Assembly: GCF_005848555.1 (NCBI RefSeq)
Contig: NZ_CP040518.1
Span: 2,743,501 to 2,807,500 of the forward strand
From: Blautia sp. SC05B48
Lineage (GTDB): Bacteria > Bacillota > Clostridia > Lachnospirales > Lachnospiraceae
DNA: 64,000 nucleotides
Direction: 5' to 3'
Shown: piece after piece, positions 17,809 through 26,870 of the stretch
Layout of the letters: the number at the start of each line of letters is the position of its first letter
Numbering within the stretch: position 1 is the first letter of the stretch
Notes under the pieces: model-generated
What the model saw: the letters and a program-made list of their open reading frames with translations, nothing else
Database searches by the model: none
Told to the model about the DNA's origin: nothing
Translations under genes and position numbers: made by a program

Positions 17809-19182
17809 CTATTTATTTTCAAATATATTCTCACGGGTAATATTCTTAGCCCACTTCCCACTGAGATACCTTTTGATCACCCATGGCCATTTCACAAATT
17901 CATCCGTACAGAGCAGAAAATACACCCACATAACCGGCAGCTTCAGTACAAAAGCAGCGAAGAATCCAAGGGGTACTGCATATATCCACATATCAATGGT
18001 ATCACAGATCAGACCAAACTTTGTATCACCACCTGCCCGGAACACACCGGCGATCAGGGTTGTGTTTACGGCAGACCCCATAATATAGTAGCTGTTGATC
18101 AGAAGCATATATTTCAGATAATGCATGGCAGTGGGTGTCAGGGACGCAAATCTCATTACGAACGGTGTGATGGCAAGAACGATAAGTCCGCCCAAAAAAC
18201 CTGCAATAACAGTAAGCTTCAGTGTTTTGGAAGCATAACGCCTGGAACGTTCCAGATCGCCCTGCCCCATAACATTGCCTAGAAGGATACCTCCTGCACT
18301 GGCAATACCGAAACAGAAAACAGAGCCGATATTACGGACTACTACAACCAGAGAATTGGCAGCAACCGCATCCGTACCAAGATGCCCCAGGATCACAGAG
18401 TACATGGAAAAACCAATACTCCAGGAAATATCATTGCCAAGAGCCGGTAGGGAAAGCCGCACGAAATCACTGAACAGCAGTTTGCTTTTTGTGAACATAC
18501 ATCGGAGATCCAGTCGGACATTTTTGCTGAAAGCAGAAACAATAAAACAGGCGATCAGCTCGATCATTCTGGAAAGTGCAGTAGCAATAGCCACACCGGT
18601 AGCACCAAGCTTGGGTGCTCCGAACAATCCGAAGATAAAAGTCGCATTCAAAAGGATATTCAGTCCAAATGCCAGCATATTCATCGCCATGCTGGTAGTT
18701 ACCCGGCCAATGCTTCGAAGAACAGCCAGATAAACCTCCGTCATACCCCAGCAGATATAGGTGATACCCATAATGCGGATATAGGAAGAACCAATGGCCA
18801 GAAGCTTCGGATCATTGGTGAACAGTTTCATCATCATCTGCGGCATGGTAAATGCAACGAGCGCCACGAGAACAGAGATGATCATGGAAAAACGAAGAGC
18901 GATTCCCTCGATGATCTGAATGGCTTTGTAATCTCCCTTTCCATAATACTGGGCACAAAGCAGGGTGGCTCCCGTACCAAGACCGTAATATACCATAAAC
19001 AGGACATTGGAATAATTCGCTGCTAGGGATACTGCGGAGATGGATGACTGACCTACAAAGTTCAGCATGATAACATCGGCGGAATTGACCGCTGCACTTA
19101 GCAGATTCTGAATGATGATGGGGATGACAAGCTTAACGATCTGTGGATAAAAATCATCCCGCTGTGAAAGTTGATTTCTCAT
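17809..19182 (-). CDS. MATE-family efflux protein
   Basis: A 457-residue multidrug/toxin extrusion transporter with about 12 membrane segments in two similar halves. The N-terminal half has VIPIIIQNLLSAAVNSADV, the family's usual first helix, shown by PIIIQNLLSAAVNSADVIML, and MATE motifs recur in the second half (SLPALGNDISWSIGFSMYS). It probably exports cationic compounds using Na+ or H+. The ATG at 19182 has AGGAGGAAA upstream; a longer frame to 19314 has no ribosome site. It is convergent with lpdD; whether it exports aromatic compounds is unknown. Confidence 0.88.
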   Translation of the reverse strand: MRNQLSQRDDFYPQIVKLVIPIIIQNLLSAAVNSADVIMLNFVGQSSISAVSLAANYSNVLFMVYYGLGTGATLLCAQYYGKGDYKAIQIIEGIALRFSMIISVLVALVAFTMPQMMMKLFTNDPKLLAIGSSYIRIMGITYICWGMTEVYLAVLRSIGRVTTSMAMNMLAFGLNILLNATFIFGLFGAPKLGATGVAIATALSRMIELIACFIVSAFSKNVRLDLRCMFTKSKLLFSDFVRLSLPALGNDISWSIGFSMYSVILGHLGTDAVAANSLVVVVRNIGSVFCFGIASAGGILLGNVMGQGDLERSRRYASKTLKLTVIAGFLGGLIVLAITPFVMRFASLTPTAMHYLKYMLLINSYYIMGSAVNTTLIAGVFRAGGDTKFGLICDTIDMWIYAVPLGFFAAFVLKLPVMWVYFLLCTDEFVKWPWVIKRYLSGKWAKNITRENIFENK

Positions 19183-19471
19183 TTCCTCCTCCAAAAAAAT
19201 ACAATTACAATGACGTGAAAAACAGTAAATCACATACATGGTAACTGTGTCAGCTTTTGTAAAAAATGAAAGCAGACATGATTGCACGATAACATAGTTT
19301 ACAGGCAGTGTCAATCAGCAAACTGTGGAACTGTTTAAACAACTTACGGGAAAATGACGAATACAAAAAATGAATAAAAAATGCATAAAAAACCATATCA
19401 GCAGTTGTTGAGATTTCCAATCCATGATAAACTGAATGAAGATATTTTTCAGAGAAAGAGGAGTAAAAAAT

Positions 19472-20962
19472 ATGCCAGTTTTTGATTTCAGCGCAGCACC
19501 GGCAGATAAAAAAGAGACAAAAAGCCAGTGCACATATACAACGTTTCGTTCCAATGAAACAAAAGCCACACCGGAGAAACCGGTGCTGATCCTGGATAAC
19601 AGCAAAAGAGAGTGGAAACATCATTCTTGCGGATATTTTTCTAATCCTGCGAAGCAGACTGCATTTGAGTTTAAGGAAGAGGACGGTGTTTTCCCGGCAG
19701 ACATCCTGAAGATCGATTCCCGTTTTACAAGCCTGATCAAATGGCTCGGAGAAAATCATATCAACATCCGTCTTTCAGGACAGAATACAGAAGAAGGATA
19801 TGCTGTTTACAAAATCCGCGAGATTGCTTTTGGCGGAGGCACCAAGCTTTCTGCTGAGGACGGATTTCTTCAGTTTATGATCGAGCGTCTGTTTGCAAGC
19901 AGTGCGCCGGCAGAAGAAAATGAGAACGATGATGAGGAAGAAGACGGTGACGATATGAAGCTTACCAGTATTCAGAGTATCACCGACTTTATGAACTGTG
20001 CCGGAAAGACTATGCCGGATAATATCCGTCTCTGGGCAAGAAGAAATCTGGCAGTTGCCCGTTCTCATGAGGTTTCTCAGGAGGAAAGACGCCATGCCCA
20101 GAGAGCACTTTCCATCATGATGAATATTCAGTGGAAGCATAATTATTTTGAGTCTATTGATCCGAAGGAAGCACGCCGTATCCTGGATGAGGAGCTTTAT
20201 GGAATGGAGCGTGTAAAACAGAGGATCATTGAGACGATCATTCAGATCAACCGTACTCATACACTTCCTGCTTACGGACTGCTTCTTGTAGGACCGGCAG
20301 GTACCGGTAAATCTCAGATCGCTTATGCAGTTGCAAGAATCCTGAAAATGCCGTGGACAACCCTGGATATGAGTTCGATCAATGATCCGGAACAGCTTAC
20401 AGGAAGCTCTCGTGTTTATGCAAATGCCAAGCCTGGAATTATCATGGAGGCTTTTTCCATGGCAGGAGAATCCAATCTGGTATTTATCATCAATGAGCTT
20501 GACAAGGCTGCATCAGGTAAAGGAAACGGAAATCCGGCAGACGTGCTTCTGACACTGCTGGATAACCTTGGTTTTACAGATAACTATATGGAATGTATGG
20601 TTCCGACAGTTGGTGTCTATCCTATTGCCACAGCCAATGATAAGGCACAGATCAGCGCACCTCTGATGTCACGTTTTGCAGTGATCGATATTCCGGATTA
20701 CACACCGGAGGAAAAGAAGATCATCTTTTCCAGATTTGCGCTTCCCAAGGTTCTGAAACGTATGAGCCTGAAACAGGAAGAATGTATCGTAACGGATGAG
20801 GCGCTGGACGCAGTAATTAAGAAATTTGAAGATACCACAGGAATCCGTGATCTGGAGCAGGCTGCGGAGCATATTGCGGCCAATGCCCTGTATCAGATCG
20901 AGGTGGATCATGTGAAGGCTGTAACCTTTACCCCCGAGATGGTACAGGAGCTTCTGGACTGA
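19472..20962 (+). CDS. Orphan Lon-like AAA ATPase without protease domain
   Basis: 496 residues. The first ~150 residues match nothing I know and end in an acidic linker (ENDDEEEDGDD, near 155). The AAA module resembles that of Lon: Walker A GPAGTGKS at 274-281, SSINDPEQLTGS where Lon has its GVRDEAEIRGHR segment, sensor-1 ATANDKA, an arginine-finger region APLMSRFAVIDIPDYTPEEK and sensor-2 GIRDLEQAAEHIA. The Walker B acidic pair is changed: IINELDK, with N341 in place of the usual aspartate, E342 kept. The Lon serine-lysine protease domain is absent. Start ATG has GAGGAG upstream. Role unknown; chaperone-like remodelling is possible. Confidence 0.7.
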   Translation: MPVFDFSAAPADKKETKSQCTYTTFRSNETKATPEKPVLILDNSKREWKHHSCGYFSNPAKQTAFEFKEEDGVFPADILKIDSRFTSLIKWLGENHINIRLSGQNTEEGYAVYKIREIAFGGGTKLSAEDGFLQFMIERLFASSAPAEENENDDEEEDGDDMKLTSIQSITDFMNCAGKTMPDNIRLWARRNLAVARSHEVSQEERRHAQRALSIMMNIQWKHNYFESIDPKEARRILDEELYGMERVKQRIIETIIQINRTHTLPAYGLLLVGPAGTGKSQIAYAVARILKMPWTTLDMSSINDPEQLTGSSRVYANAKPGIIMEAFSMAGESNLVFIINELDKAASGKGNGNPADVLLTLLDNLGFTDNYMECMVPTVGVYPIATANDKAQISAPLMSRFAVIDIPDYTPEEKKIIFSRFALPKVLKRMSLKQEECIVTDEALDAVIKKFEDTTGIRDLEQAAEHIAANALYQIEVDHVKAVTFTPEMVQELLD

Positions 20963-20986
20963 CAAGGGAACCAGTTTTGCAATGAT

Positions 20987-21022
20987 AAAAATGCTTCCGG
21001 AGATTTTTTCGGAAGCATTTTT
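20987..21022 (+). terminator. Terminator after AAA ATPase gene
   Basis: AAAAATGCTTCCG (20987-20999) pairs with CGGAAGCATTTTT (21010-21022); the stem ends in the T-run and is symmetrical. Confidence 0.85.
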
Positions 21023-21098
21023 GGCTGAGGGAATGCACCTGTTTATGCCGGGCCTGTCTGATCGTAAAGGAAAATTATAAAAATAATGAAATCAGGGA

Positions 21099-21127
21099 TT
21101 GCCTGAGAAAGTGTAAATGTGTATAAT
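21099..21127 (+). promoter_or_regulatory. Predicted promoter of LacI-type gene
   Basis: TTGCCT (21099-21104), 17-base spacer, perfect TATAAT (21122-21127), 61 bases before the gene. Confidence 0.65.
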
Positions 21128-21187
21128 GAGACAAAAGAGCGTGCGCGTGAACACAAAGCACACAGGAGAGGTTTTGGAGGGTAAAAT

Positions 21188-22219
21188 ATGGCAGTAACAT
21201 TACAACAGATTGCGGAAGCAGCAGGAGTTTCAAGAGGCACTGTGGACAGGGCACTGAACAACAGAGGCCGTATCCGCCCGGAAGTAGAGGAAAGGATCAA
21301 AAGGATCGCCCGGGAGATGGGATATCAGCCCAGCCGTGCCGGTCGTGCCCTTGCCATGGCAAAGAGGAAAATCCGTATCGGTGTGATCCTTCAGTATATG
21401 GAGACTCCTTTTATGCAGCAGGTTTTAAAGGGAGTCCTGGAAGCAAAAGAAGAAGTAGAGAGCTTTGGCGGAACAGTAAAGATTTATGAGATCGAAGGCG
21501 TGGAACCGGAAAAAGTAATGGCTGCAATGGAAGAACTCCGGGAAAAGGGGTTTAATGGAATCGCGTTGACTCCATCAGAGGATCAGCTTTTGAGAGCGAG
21601 GATCGATCAGTATCAGGAAGAGTATGGAATTCCGATAGTTACCTTTAATGCGGATCTGGAAGATACAAAAAGGTTATGCTTTGTGGGACAGGATACCTTT
21701 CAGGCCGGTCGTACGGCAGCAGGCCTGATGTGGGAGATGACAGGCGGAAACGGGCAGGTTGCCATAATTTCCGGACAGGTTGCCAATCCTGGTCTGATCA
21801 GCAGGCAGAAAGGATTTACGACAGAGATCAAAGAAAGCTTTCCGGGAATCGAGATCGTGGATATAAGGTATTCTTATGATGACGAATGGGTGGCATCCAA
21901 GATCGTGGAAGAATTTCTGGAGCTTTATCCGGAGCTGACCGGGATCTATATTACGGGTCATGGTGTAAAGGGTGTCTGCCAGACCTTGCAGAAGCTTGGA
22001 AAGGATAAAACCATGCATGTGATCGCCAATGATTTCCTGGAAGAAAATCTGAAATGGCTGAAAGAGGGGACGATCAATTTCCTTATTGGTCAGGATGCGG
22101 CTGTACAGGGACATTCTCCGGTGATTATTTTGTTCCAGCTTCTCTTTGACAGCAAGGCACCGGAAAAGGAATACCAGTATACAGATATTGTGATCCGGAC
22201 GAAATATAATATAGGTTAA
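21188..22219 (+). CDS. LacI-family transcriptional regulator
   Basis: 343 residues: an N-terminal LacI HTH (VTLQQIAEAAGVSRGTVDRAL, residues 3-23, followed by the hinge region PSRAGRALAMAKRK) and a periplasmic-binding-protein-like sugar sensor domain (RIGVILQYMETPF, later CFVGQDTFQAGRTAAGLM). It likely represses a sugar or polyol transport operon, but no such operon is next to it; the following gene is a carbonic-anhydrase-like protein. Start ATG follows GGAGGGTAAAAT. Confidence 0.88.
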   Translation: MAVTLQQIAEAAGVSRGTVDRALNNRGRIRPEVEERIKRIAREMGYQPSRAGRALAMAKRKIRIGVILQYMETPFMQQVLKGVLEAKEEVESFGGTVKIYEIEGVEPEKVMAAMEELREKGFNGIALTPSEDQLLRARIDQYQEEYGIPIVTFNADLEDTKRLCFVGQDTFQAGRTAAGLMWEMTGGNGQVAIISGQVANPGLISRQKGFTTEIKESFPGIEIVDIRYSYDDEWVASKIVEEFLELYPELTGIYITGHGVKGVCQTLQKLGKDKTMHVIANDFLEENLKWLKEGTINFLIGQDAAVQGHSPVIILFQLLFDSKAPEKEYQYTDIVIRTKYNIG

Positions 22220-22319
22220 AAAGTCAGTATAAACATTAAAATTGCTGTTGTGCACGGAGTCTATAGTCAGATTATATACCAGGGTTCTGTACAGAAAAAA
22301 AGCAGATTCAGGAGGAAAA

Positions 22320-22823
22320 ATGAATTATAAAAATGTAAAGATCGCAGAAGGTGCCAGGATCGCAAAGCAGTCTGTGATCCTTGGAAATGTAACGATCGGC
22401 CGTGACAGCTGTGTATTATATTATGCGGTGATCCGCGGAGATGATGCGCCGGTAGTGATCGGAGAAGAAACCAATATCCAGGAAAACTGTACCATTCATG
22501 TGAGCCACAACATGCCGGTCCATATCGGAAACAACGTTACTGTGGGACATAATGCGGTGATCCATGGATGTACCATCGGAGACCGGACACTGATCGGAAT
22601 GGGAGCCGTGATCCTGGATGGTGCAAAGATCGGAAATGACTGTATCATAGGAGCCGGAAGCCTTGTGACTAAAAATACGGTGATCCCGGATGGCTCCCTG
22701 GTAATGGGAAGTCCGGCCAGGATCAAACGAAACCTTACCTGGGAAGAGAAGCTTGGTATCGTGGAAAACAGCAAAGAATATCTTACTGTGTCCGAAGAGA
22801 TGAAAGCGCAGGATGTATTATAA
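22320..22823 (+). CDS. Gamma-carbonic anhydrase-like hexapeptide protein
   Basis: 167-residue left-handed beta-helix protein made of hexapeptide repeats, for example SVILGNVTIGRDSCVL and AVILDGAKIGNDCIIGAGSLV. Zinc-ligand positions of the gamma-carbonic-anhydrase/YrdA/PaaY group are visible as histidines in NCTIHVSHN and GHNAVIHG. It may hydrate CO2 or act on a small acyl substrate; many members lack proven activity. The ATG at 22320 has AGGAGGAAAA directly upstream, better than the longer frame to 22242. Confidence 0.85.
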   Translation: MNYKNVKIAEGARIAKQSVILGNVTIGRDSCVLYYAVIRGDDAPVVIGEETNIQENCTIHVSHNMPVHIGNNVTVGHNAVIHGCTIGDRTLIGMGAVILDGAKIGNDCIIGAGSLVTKNTVIPDGSLVMGSPARIKRNLTWEEKLGIVENSKEYLTVSEEMKAQDVL

Positions 22824-22850
22824 AAAAGTGAAGAAGACATTTGTAAACGG

Positions 22851-22893
22851 ACAGCTCCGACTGCTTTGTAATATGAGAAGCAGTCGGAGCTGT
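22851..22893 (+). terminator. Hairpin after the carbonic anhydrase-like gene
   Basis: ACAGCTCCGACTGCTT (22851-22866) pairs perfectly with AAGCAGTCGGAGCTGT (22878-22893). The T-run is poor, but the site is between convergent genes, so a terminator is likely. Confidence 0.7.
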
Positions 22894-22930
22894 AACTTTG
22901 TTATATAAAATGCTTATATTTATCGTTTTT

Positions 22931-24312
22931 TTATTTATCGATCACTTCCACCGGTGTGTCATCCCGTGCATCCAGGTCGTTGATATATTTTTTGGTCTCT
23001 TTTACGATCACATTGGAAAGCAGTAGTACTGCGATCAGGTTTGGAATAGCCATCAGTGCATTCAGGATATCCGCTACGGTCCATACCAGGTTCAGAGAAA
23101 TAACAGGGGAGATGGCAGCTACCGCAATGTACAGCACACGATAGGGAATGAGTCCCTTTTTGCCGGAGAAATACTCCACGCATCGCTCGCCATAATATGC
23201 CCATCCAAGGACTGTAGAATATGCGAAGGAAATGATACCCACTACAAGGATCACAGGACCAAGAACCGGGATCTGCTGAAAAGCCAGTGTAGTAAGAACA
23301 CCGCCATCAGTGATATTTCCCATGTCGATCGAAGGATTTTTCATAATACTGGTTACCAGAACAAGACCGGTCATCAGACATACCACAACGGTATCCCAGA
23401 ATGTACCGGTGCTGGAAACGAGAGCCTGACGAACCGGATTTCTTGTCTGTGCGGCAGCAGCGGCGATGGGGCAGAACCCATACCGGATTCATTGGAAAAA
23501 AGTCCTCTTGCGATTCCATACTGCATGGCCATCATGATACCACGTCCTACAAGACCTCCTGCAGCAGCACCAGGGGTAAAAGCAAATTTGCAGATGGTTT
23601 TTACTGCGGGAATGATAAAATCGAAATTGATCCCCAGGATGATGATACATCCAATCACATAGAAAAATGCCATAAACGGAACAAGACGTTCACATACATT
23701 GGCGATGGATTTGATCCCGCCGAAAATAACAAGGGCAGTAAGAACTGCCACAGCAATGCCGATCGCTGCCGGCGGAATATGAAGGTTCTCATTACATACC
23801 GTTGCAATGGCATTGACCTGGGTAGCACATCCGATTCCAAAGGAAGCAAAGCCACCGAAAAAGGCAAAGATCAGACCAAGCCAGCGCATATTTAATCCGC
23901 GCTCCAGGGCATACATAGCACCACCCTGCATACGGCCGTCTTTGGTTTTGACGCGGTATTTTACAGCGATGAGAGACTCACTGTATTTGGTGGCGATTCC
24001 GAAGACACCGGTAAGCCAGCACCAGAGGACTGCACCGGGACCACCAAGAGCAATGGCAGTACCGACACCGATGATATTTCCGGTTCCAATAGTGGAAGCA
24101 AGGGCTGTTGTCAGGGCGCCAAACTGGCTGACTTCACCTTCCGCATTGGTATCTTTGGTGACAGACAGGCGAATGGCGGTACCAATCTTACGCTGGATCA
24201 CACCGGTACGGATGGTCATGAAAATATGGGTGCCCAGAAGTAAAATGATCATCCACCAGCCCCACACCAGACTGTCGATCTGGTTTATCACACTTCCGAT
24301 TGCATTCATCAT
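22931..24312 (-). pseudogene. Sodium:alanine/glycine symporter (AGCS), frameshifted
   Basis: Together the two halves form a normal AGCS transporter: the N-terminal frame (24312 down to 23374) has WGWWMIILLLGTHIFMTIRT-type first helices, shown by LVWGWWMIILLLGTH, and the conserved TALASTIGTGNIIGV; the C-terminal frame (23386 down to 22931) begins VCLMTGLVLV and completes the membrane domain. The switch occurs at a run of four G (23468-23471, C on the coding strand) in the conserved segment that should read GSAPIAAAAAQT. Adding one base restores the frame. It could be a genuine mutation, a phase-variable tract or a sequencing error. Start has GGGAGGCG upstream. Confidence 0.82.
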
Positions 24313-24364
24313 AGAAATCGCCTCCCTTTCTCAAAGCGAAATATCGCAGGACTGCAGAAATAGC

Positions 24365-24408
24365 ACAAGGGCGTACAGACACAGGAAATATGTGCTGTAC
24401 GCCCTTGT
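24365..24408 (-). other. Strong hairpin between LysR gene and AGCS gene
   Basis: ACAAGGGCGTACAG (24365-24378) pairs perfectly with CTGTACGCCCTTGT (24395-24408), extended by CACA/TGTG inside. There is no T-run on either side. It lies between same-strand genes and may be a processing or transcription-attenuation site. Confidence 0.55.
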
Positions 24409-24527
24409 ACGTTACGCTCTTGAGTTTTGATTATTGTGTTAATTATACAGGAATATTCAGAATAATGCAACAAAAACATTCCCTCTGAACAGAAGATTTT
24501 TTGCTTCAATATATGTTGATCAAAACA

Positions 24528-25436
24528 CTACAGGACCTTCCTCGCAGTACATATAAAATCCCGGGCGTACTGTGGGAGATAGGTACCTCTTCGGTATGCA
24601 ATTGTCAGTGTGCTGAAAACGCCATCTTCACCAATGGAAAAACAGGCTGGTTTTACAGGGAGGTCCATATTTTGGACATAGGTTTCCGGGGTGAAACACA
24701 TACCAAGTCCTTGCATGCAGAGTTTGACACAGGTTTCTGTGTTGCGGCTCTGTATTGGCACATAAGGCTTGATATGGGCAGCTTTCAATGCTTCCAGCGA
24801 AAGCTGTCCGGTAGTCTGTTCCGGAAAATGCAGGATAAAAGGCTCTTCTGCCAGAAGTGAGAGATCAAGCTTCGGGTATATGCCGTGAGTGGATACACTG
24901 CCGGCAGCAGCCAATGGGTGCTCCGGAGGCATGATCAGAAGGATTTCTTCTTTTTTCAGCAGTTCGTATTCCAGCTTGGGGTGTTTATGTACTTCATTGA
25001 AAATGCCAAAATCAAGCTGATCATTGAGCAGAAGTTTTTCCTGGATAGAATATGCCTCTTCCAGGATATTGACCTTTACTTTAGGATATTTTTGAAAAAA
25101 AGAGGTCATGATCTGAGGAACCATACAGGTACTCCTCATCAGTGGGAAAGCAACGTTCAGTTCTCCTTCATTATTTTCTGTAAGATCTTTCAGCTCTTTT
25201 TCCCAGTCCTGTTGTATCTGCAGGATCTTTCGGGTATACTCCATATATTTGCGGCCCGCAAAGGTAGGTGTATAGCTGTTTCCGCTGCGGCTGAACAGCT
25301 TGGTCCCCATTTCTCGTTCCAGTTTCTGGAGATGCTTGGTCAGGGTTGGCTGGGAAATATAAAGCTCCTGTGCGGCTTTTGTAAGATTCTGATATTTGGC
25401 AATGCAGAGAATGTACTTCAGTTCATGATAGTTCAT
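24528..25436 (-). CDS. LysR-family regulator beside purine genes
   Basis: 302-residue LysR regulator: HTH at the N-terminus (MNYHELKYILCIAKY, then LYISQPTLTKHLQKLE), followed by an effector-binding domain. The ATG at 25436 has GGAGGAAAAC upstream. It is divergent from the purine permease and adenine deaminase genes across 114 bases, so it probably controls them; the AGCS gene downstream on its own strand is another possible target. The effector is not evident. Confidence 0.86.
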   Translation of the reverse strand: MNYHELKYILCIAKYQNLTKAAQELYISQPTLTKHLQKLEREMGTKLFSRSGNSYTPTFAGRKYMEYTRKILQIQQDWEKELKDLTENNEGELNVAFPLMRSTCMVPQIMTSFFQKYPKVKVNILEEAYSIQEKLLLNDQLDFGIFNEVHKHPKLEYELLKKEEILLIMPPEHPLAAAGSVSTHGIYPKLDLSLLAEEPFILHFPEQTTGQLSLEALKAAHIKPYVPIQSRNTETCVKLCMQGLGMCFTPETYVQNMDLPVKPACFSIGEDGVFSTLTIAYRRGTYLPQYARDFICTARKVL

Positions 25437-25487
25437 GTTTTCCTCCAATTATTCCATTTTGGTATAATTTTTATGTATAATATGAAT

Positions 25488-25516
25488 TTGACTTCCTGAT
25501 ATGCATATTTTACAAT
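25488..25516 (+). promoter_or_regulatory. Predicted promoter of permease-adenine deaminase operon
   Basis: TTGACT (25488-25493), 17-base spacer, TACAAT (25511-25516). It lies inside the LysR-permease intergenic region. Confidence 0.6.
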
Positions 25517-25550
25517 ACATCCTATCATCATATCAAGGGGGAAAAAATAA

Positions 25551-26855
25551 ATGAAAAACTGGCTGGAAAAACAGTTCAGACTGTCTGAGTTCAATACAAA
25601 TATAAAAACAGAACTTCTGGCAGGACTGACAACTTTTGTAACTATGGCGTATGTGCTTGCTACGATCCCAAATATTCTGGCAGGCGCCGGTTATGATAAA
25701 CACACGACTCTGACAGCTATGATCATTCTGATCATTGTGACCAGCTGTGCAATGGCATTGGTTACCAATCGACCGTTTGCTCTGGCTCCAGGACTTGGAA
25801 GCGTTGGAATTATTGCGTCTATGATTACCAATGAAGGCGTAAGTATGCCGATCGCAGCAGGTGTGATATTCTGGAGTGGTGTTCTTTTTATCATAATTTC
25901 ATTCTTTGGTCTGAGAGAAGCCGTGGTACGTGTGATCCCGGTAAGCCTGAAACAAGCGGTTAGTGCCGGTATTGGTCTGTTTATCGCACTTCTTGGTGCA
26001 AAAAACTGTGGACTGATCGTGGCAAATGATGCAAAAAACTGTCTTTCCTTTGGAGATCTTGCATCTCCATCTGTGATCGTAGCAGTGATCGGATTTCTGA
26101 TTCTTCTGGTAATCAAGGTACGAAATATTCCGGGTGGTATGATTCTTGCGATCCTGCTGACCACTCTGGCAGGAATTCCTTTCGGTGTTACACATGCTCC
26201 GGAATCCATTTTTGCATTTCCGGCAGGTATCGGCCATCAGTTCCTGAAAGTTGATTTTATGGGAGCGCTGAATTTTGCTTATATTCCATTTCTGATCGCT
26301 CTGTTTGTACCGGATTTCTTTTCTACATTCGGAACAGTTCTGGGAGTGGGAGCAAAGGCAGGCTATCTGGATAAGGATGGAAATCTTCCGGGTATTGATA
26401 AATGCTTTAAGGTAGATGCGATTGCAACAAGCTTTGGAGCATTGTTTGGAATGCCGAGTCTTACTACTTATCTGGAGTCATCTGCAGGCGTAGAAGCAGG
26501 AGGAAAAACGGGACTTACGGTTATTTTTACAAGCATTTTCTTCGGACTTTCGCTGTTTCTGGCACCACTGGCTCTTGTGATCCCATCTGCGGCAACCGGT
26601 CCGGTGCTGATCTATATCGGCATCAATATGCTTGGTGCTATGAGAAATATTGATTATTCGGATATTACAGAGTATATTCCGGCATTTTTATGTGTAACCT
26701 TTACGATTTTTGCAAATAATATCGCAAATGGTATCTGCGTGGCGCTTCCGGCTTATCTCGTTATGAAAATCGCAGCAGGAAAGATCAAAAAGGTTGAACC
26801 GGTCATGTATGTACTGGTAGCAGTCTGTCTGTTGTATTTTTATTCAATTATCTAA
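25551..26855 (+). CDS. NCS2/AzgA-type purine permease
   Basis: 434-residue membrane protein of the AzgA/PbuG group, which imports adenine, hypoxanthine or guanine with protons. Family signs include TELLAGLTTFVTMAYVLAT at the N-terminus, the FALAPGLG segment, and TTYLESSAGVEAGGKTGLT near residue 305. Around 12-14 membrane segments are visible. It is 15 bases upstream of adenine deaminase, which makes adenine the most likely substrate. Start ATG follows AAGGGGGAAAAAATAA. Confidence 0.92.
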   Translation: MKNWLEKQFRLSEFNTNIKTELLAGLTTFVTMAYVLATIPNILAGAGYDKHTTLTAMIILIIVTSCAMALVTNRPFALAPGLGSVGIIASMITNEGVSMPIAAGVIFWSGVLFIIISFFGLREAVVRVIPVSLKQAVSAGIGLFIALLGAKNCGLIVANDAKNCLSFGDLASPSVIVAVIGFLILLVIKVRNIPGGMILAILLTTLAGIPFGVTHAPESIFAFPAGIGHQFLKVDFMGALNFAYIPFLIALFVPDFFSTFGTVLGVGAKAGYLDKDGNLPGIDKCFKVDAIATSFGALFGMPSLTTYLESSAGVEAGGKTGLTVIFTSIFFGLSLFLAPLALVIPSAATGPVLIYIGINMLGAMRNIDYSDITEYIPAFLCVTFTIFANNIANGICVALPAYLVMKIAAGKIKKVEPVMYVLVAVCLLYFYSII

Positions 26856-26870
26856 GGATGGTGAAATGGT

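Noticed and set aside
17764-18282. 172-residue plus-strand open frame opposite the MATE gene
   Set aside because: Antisense shadow of a clear transporter; no start signal.
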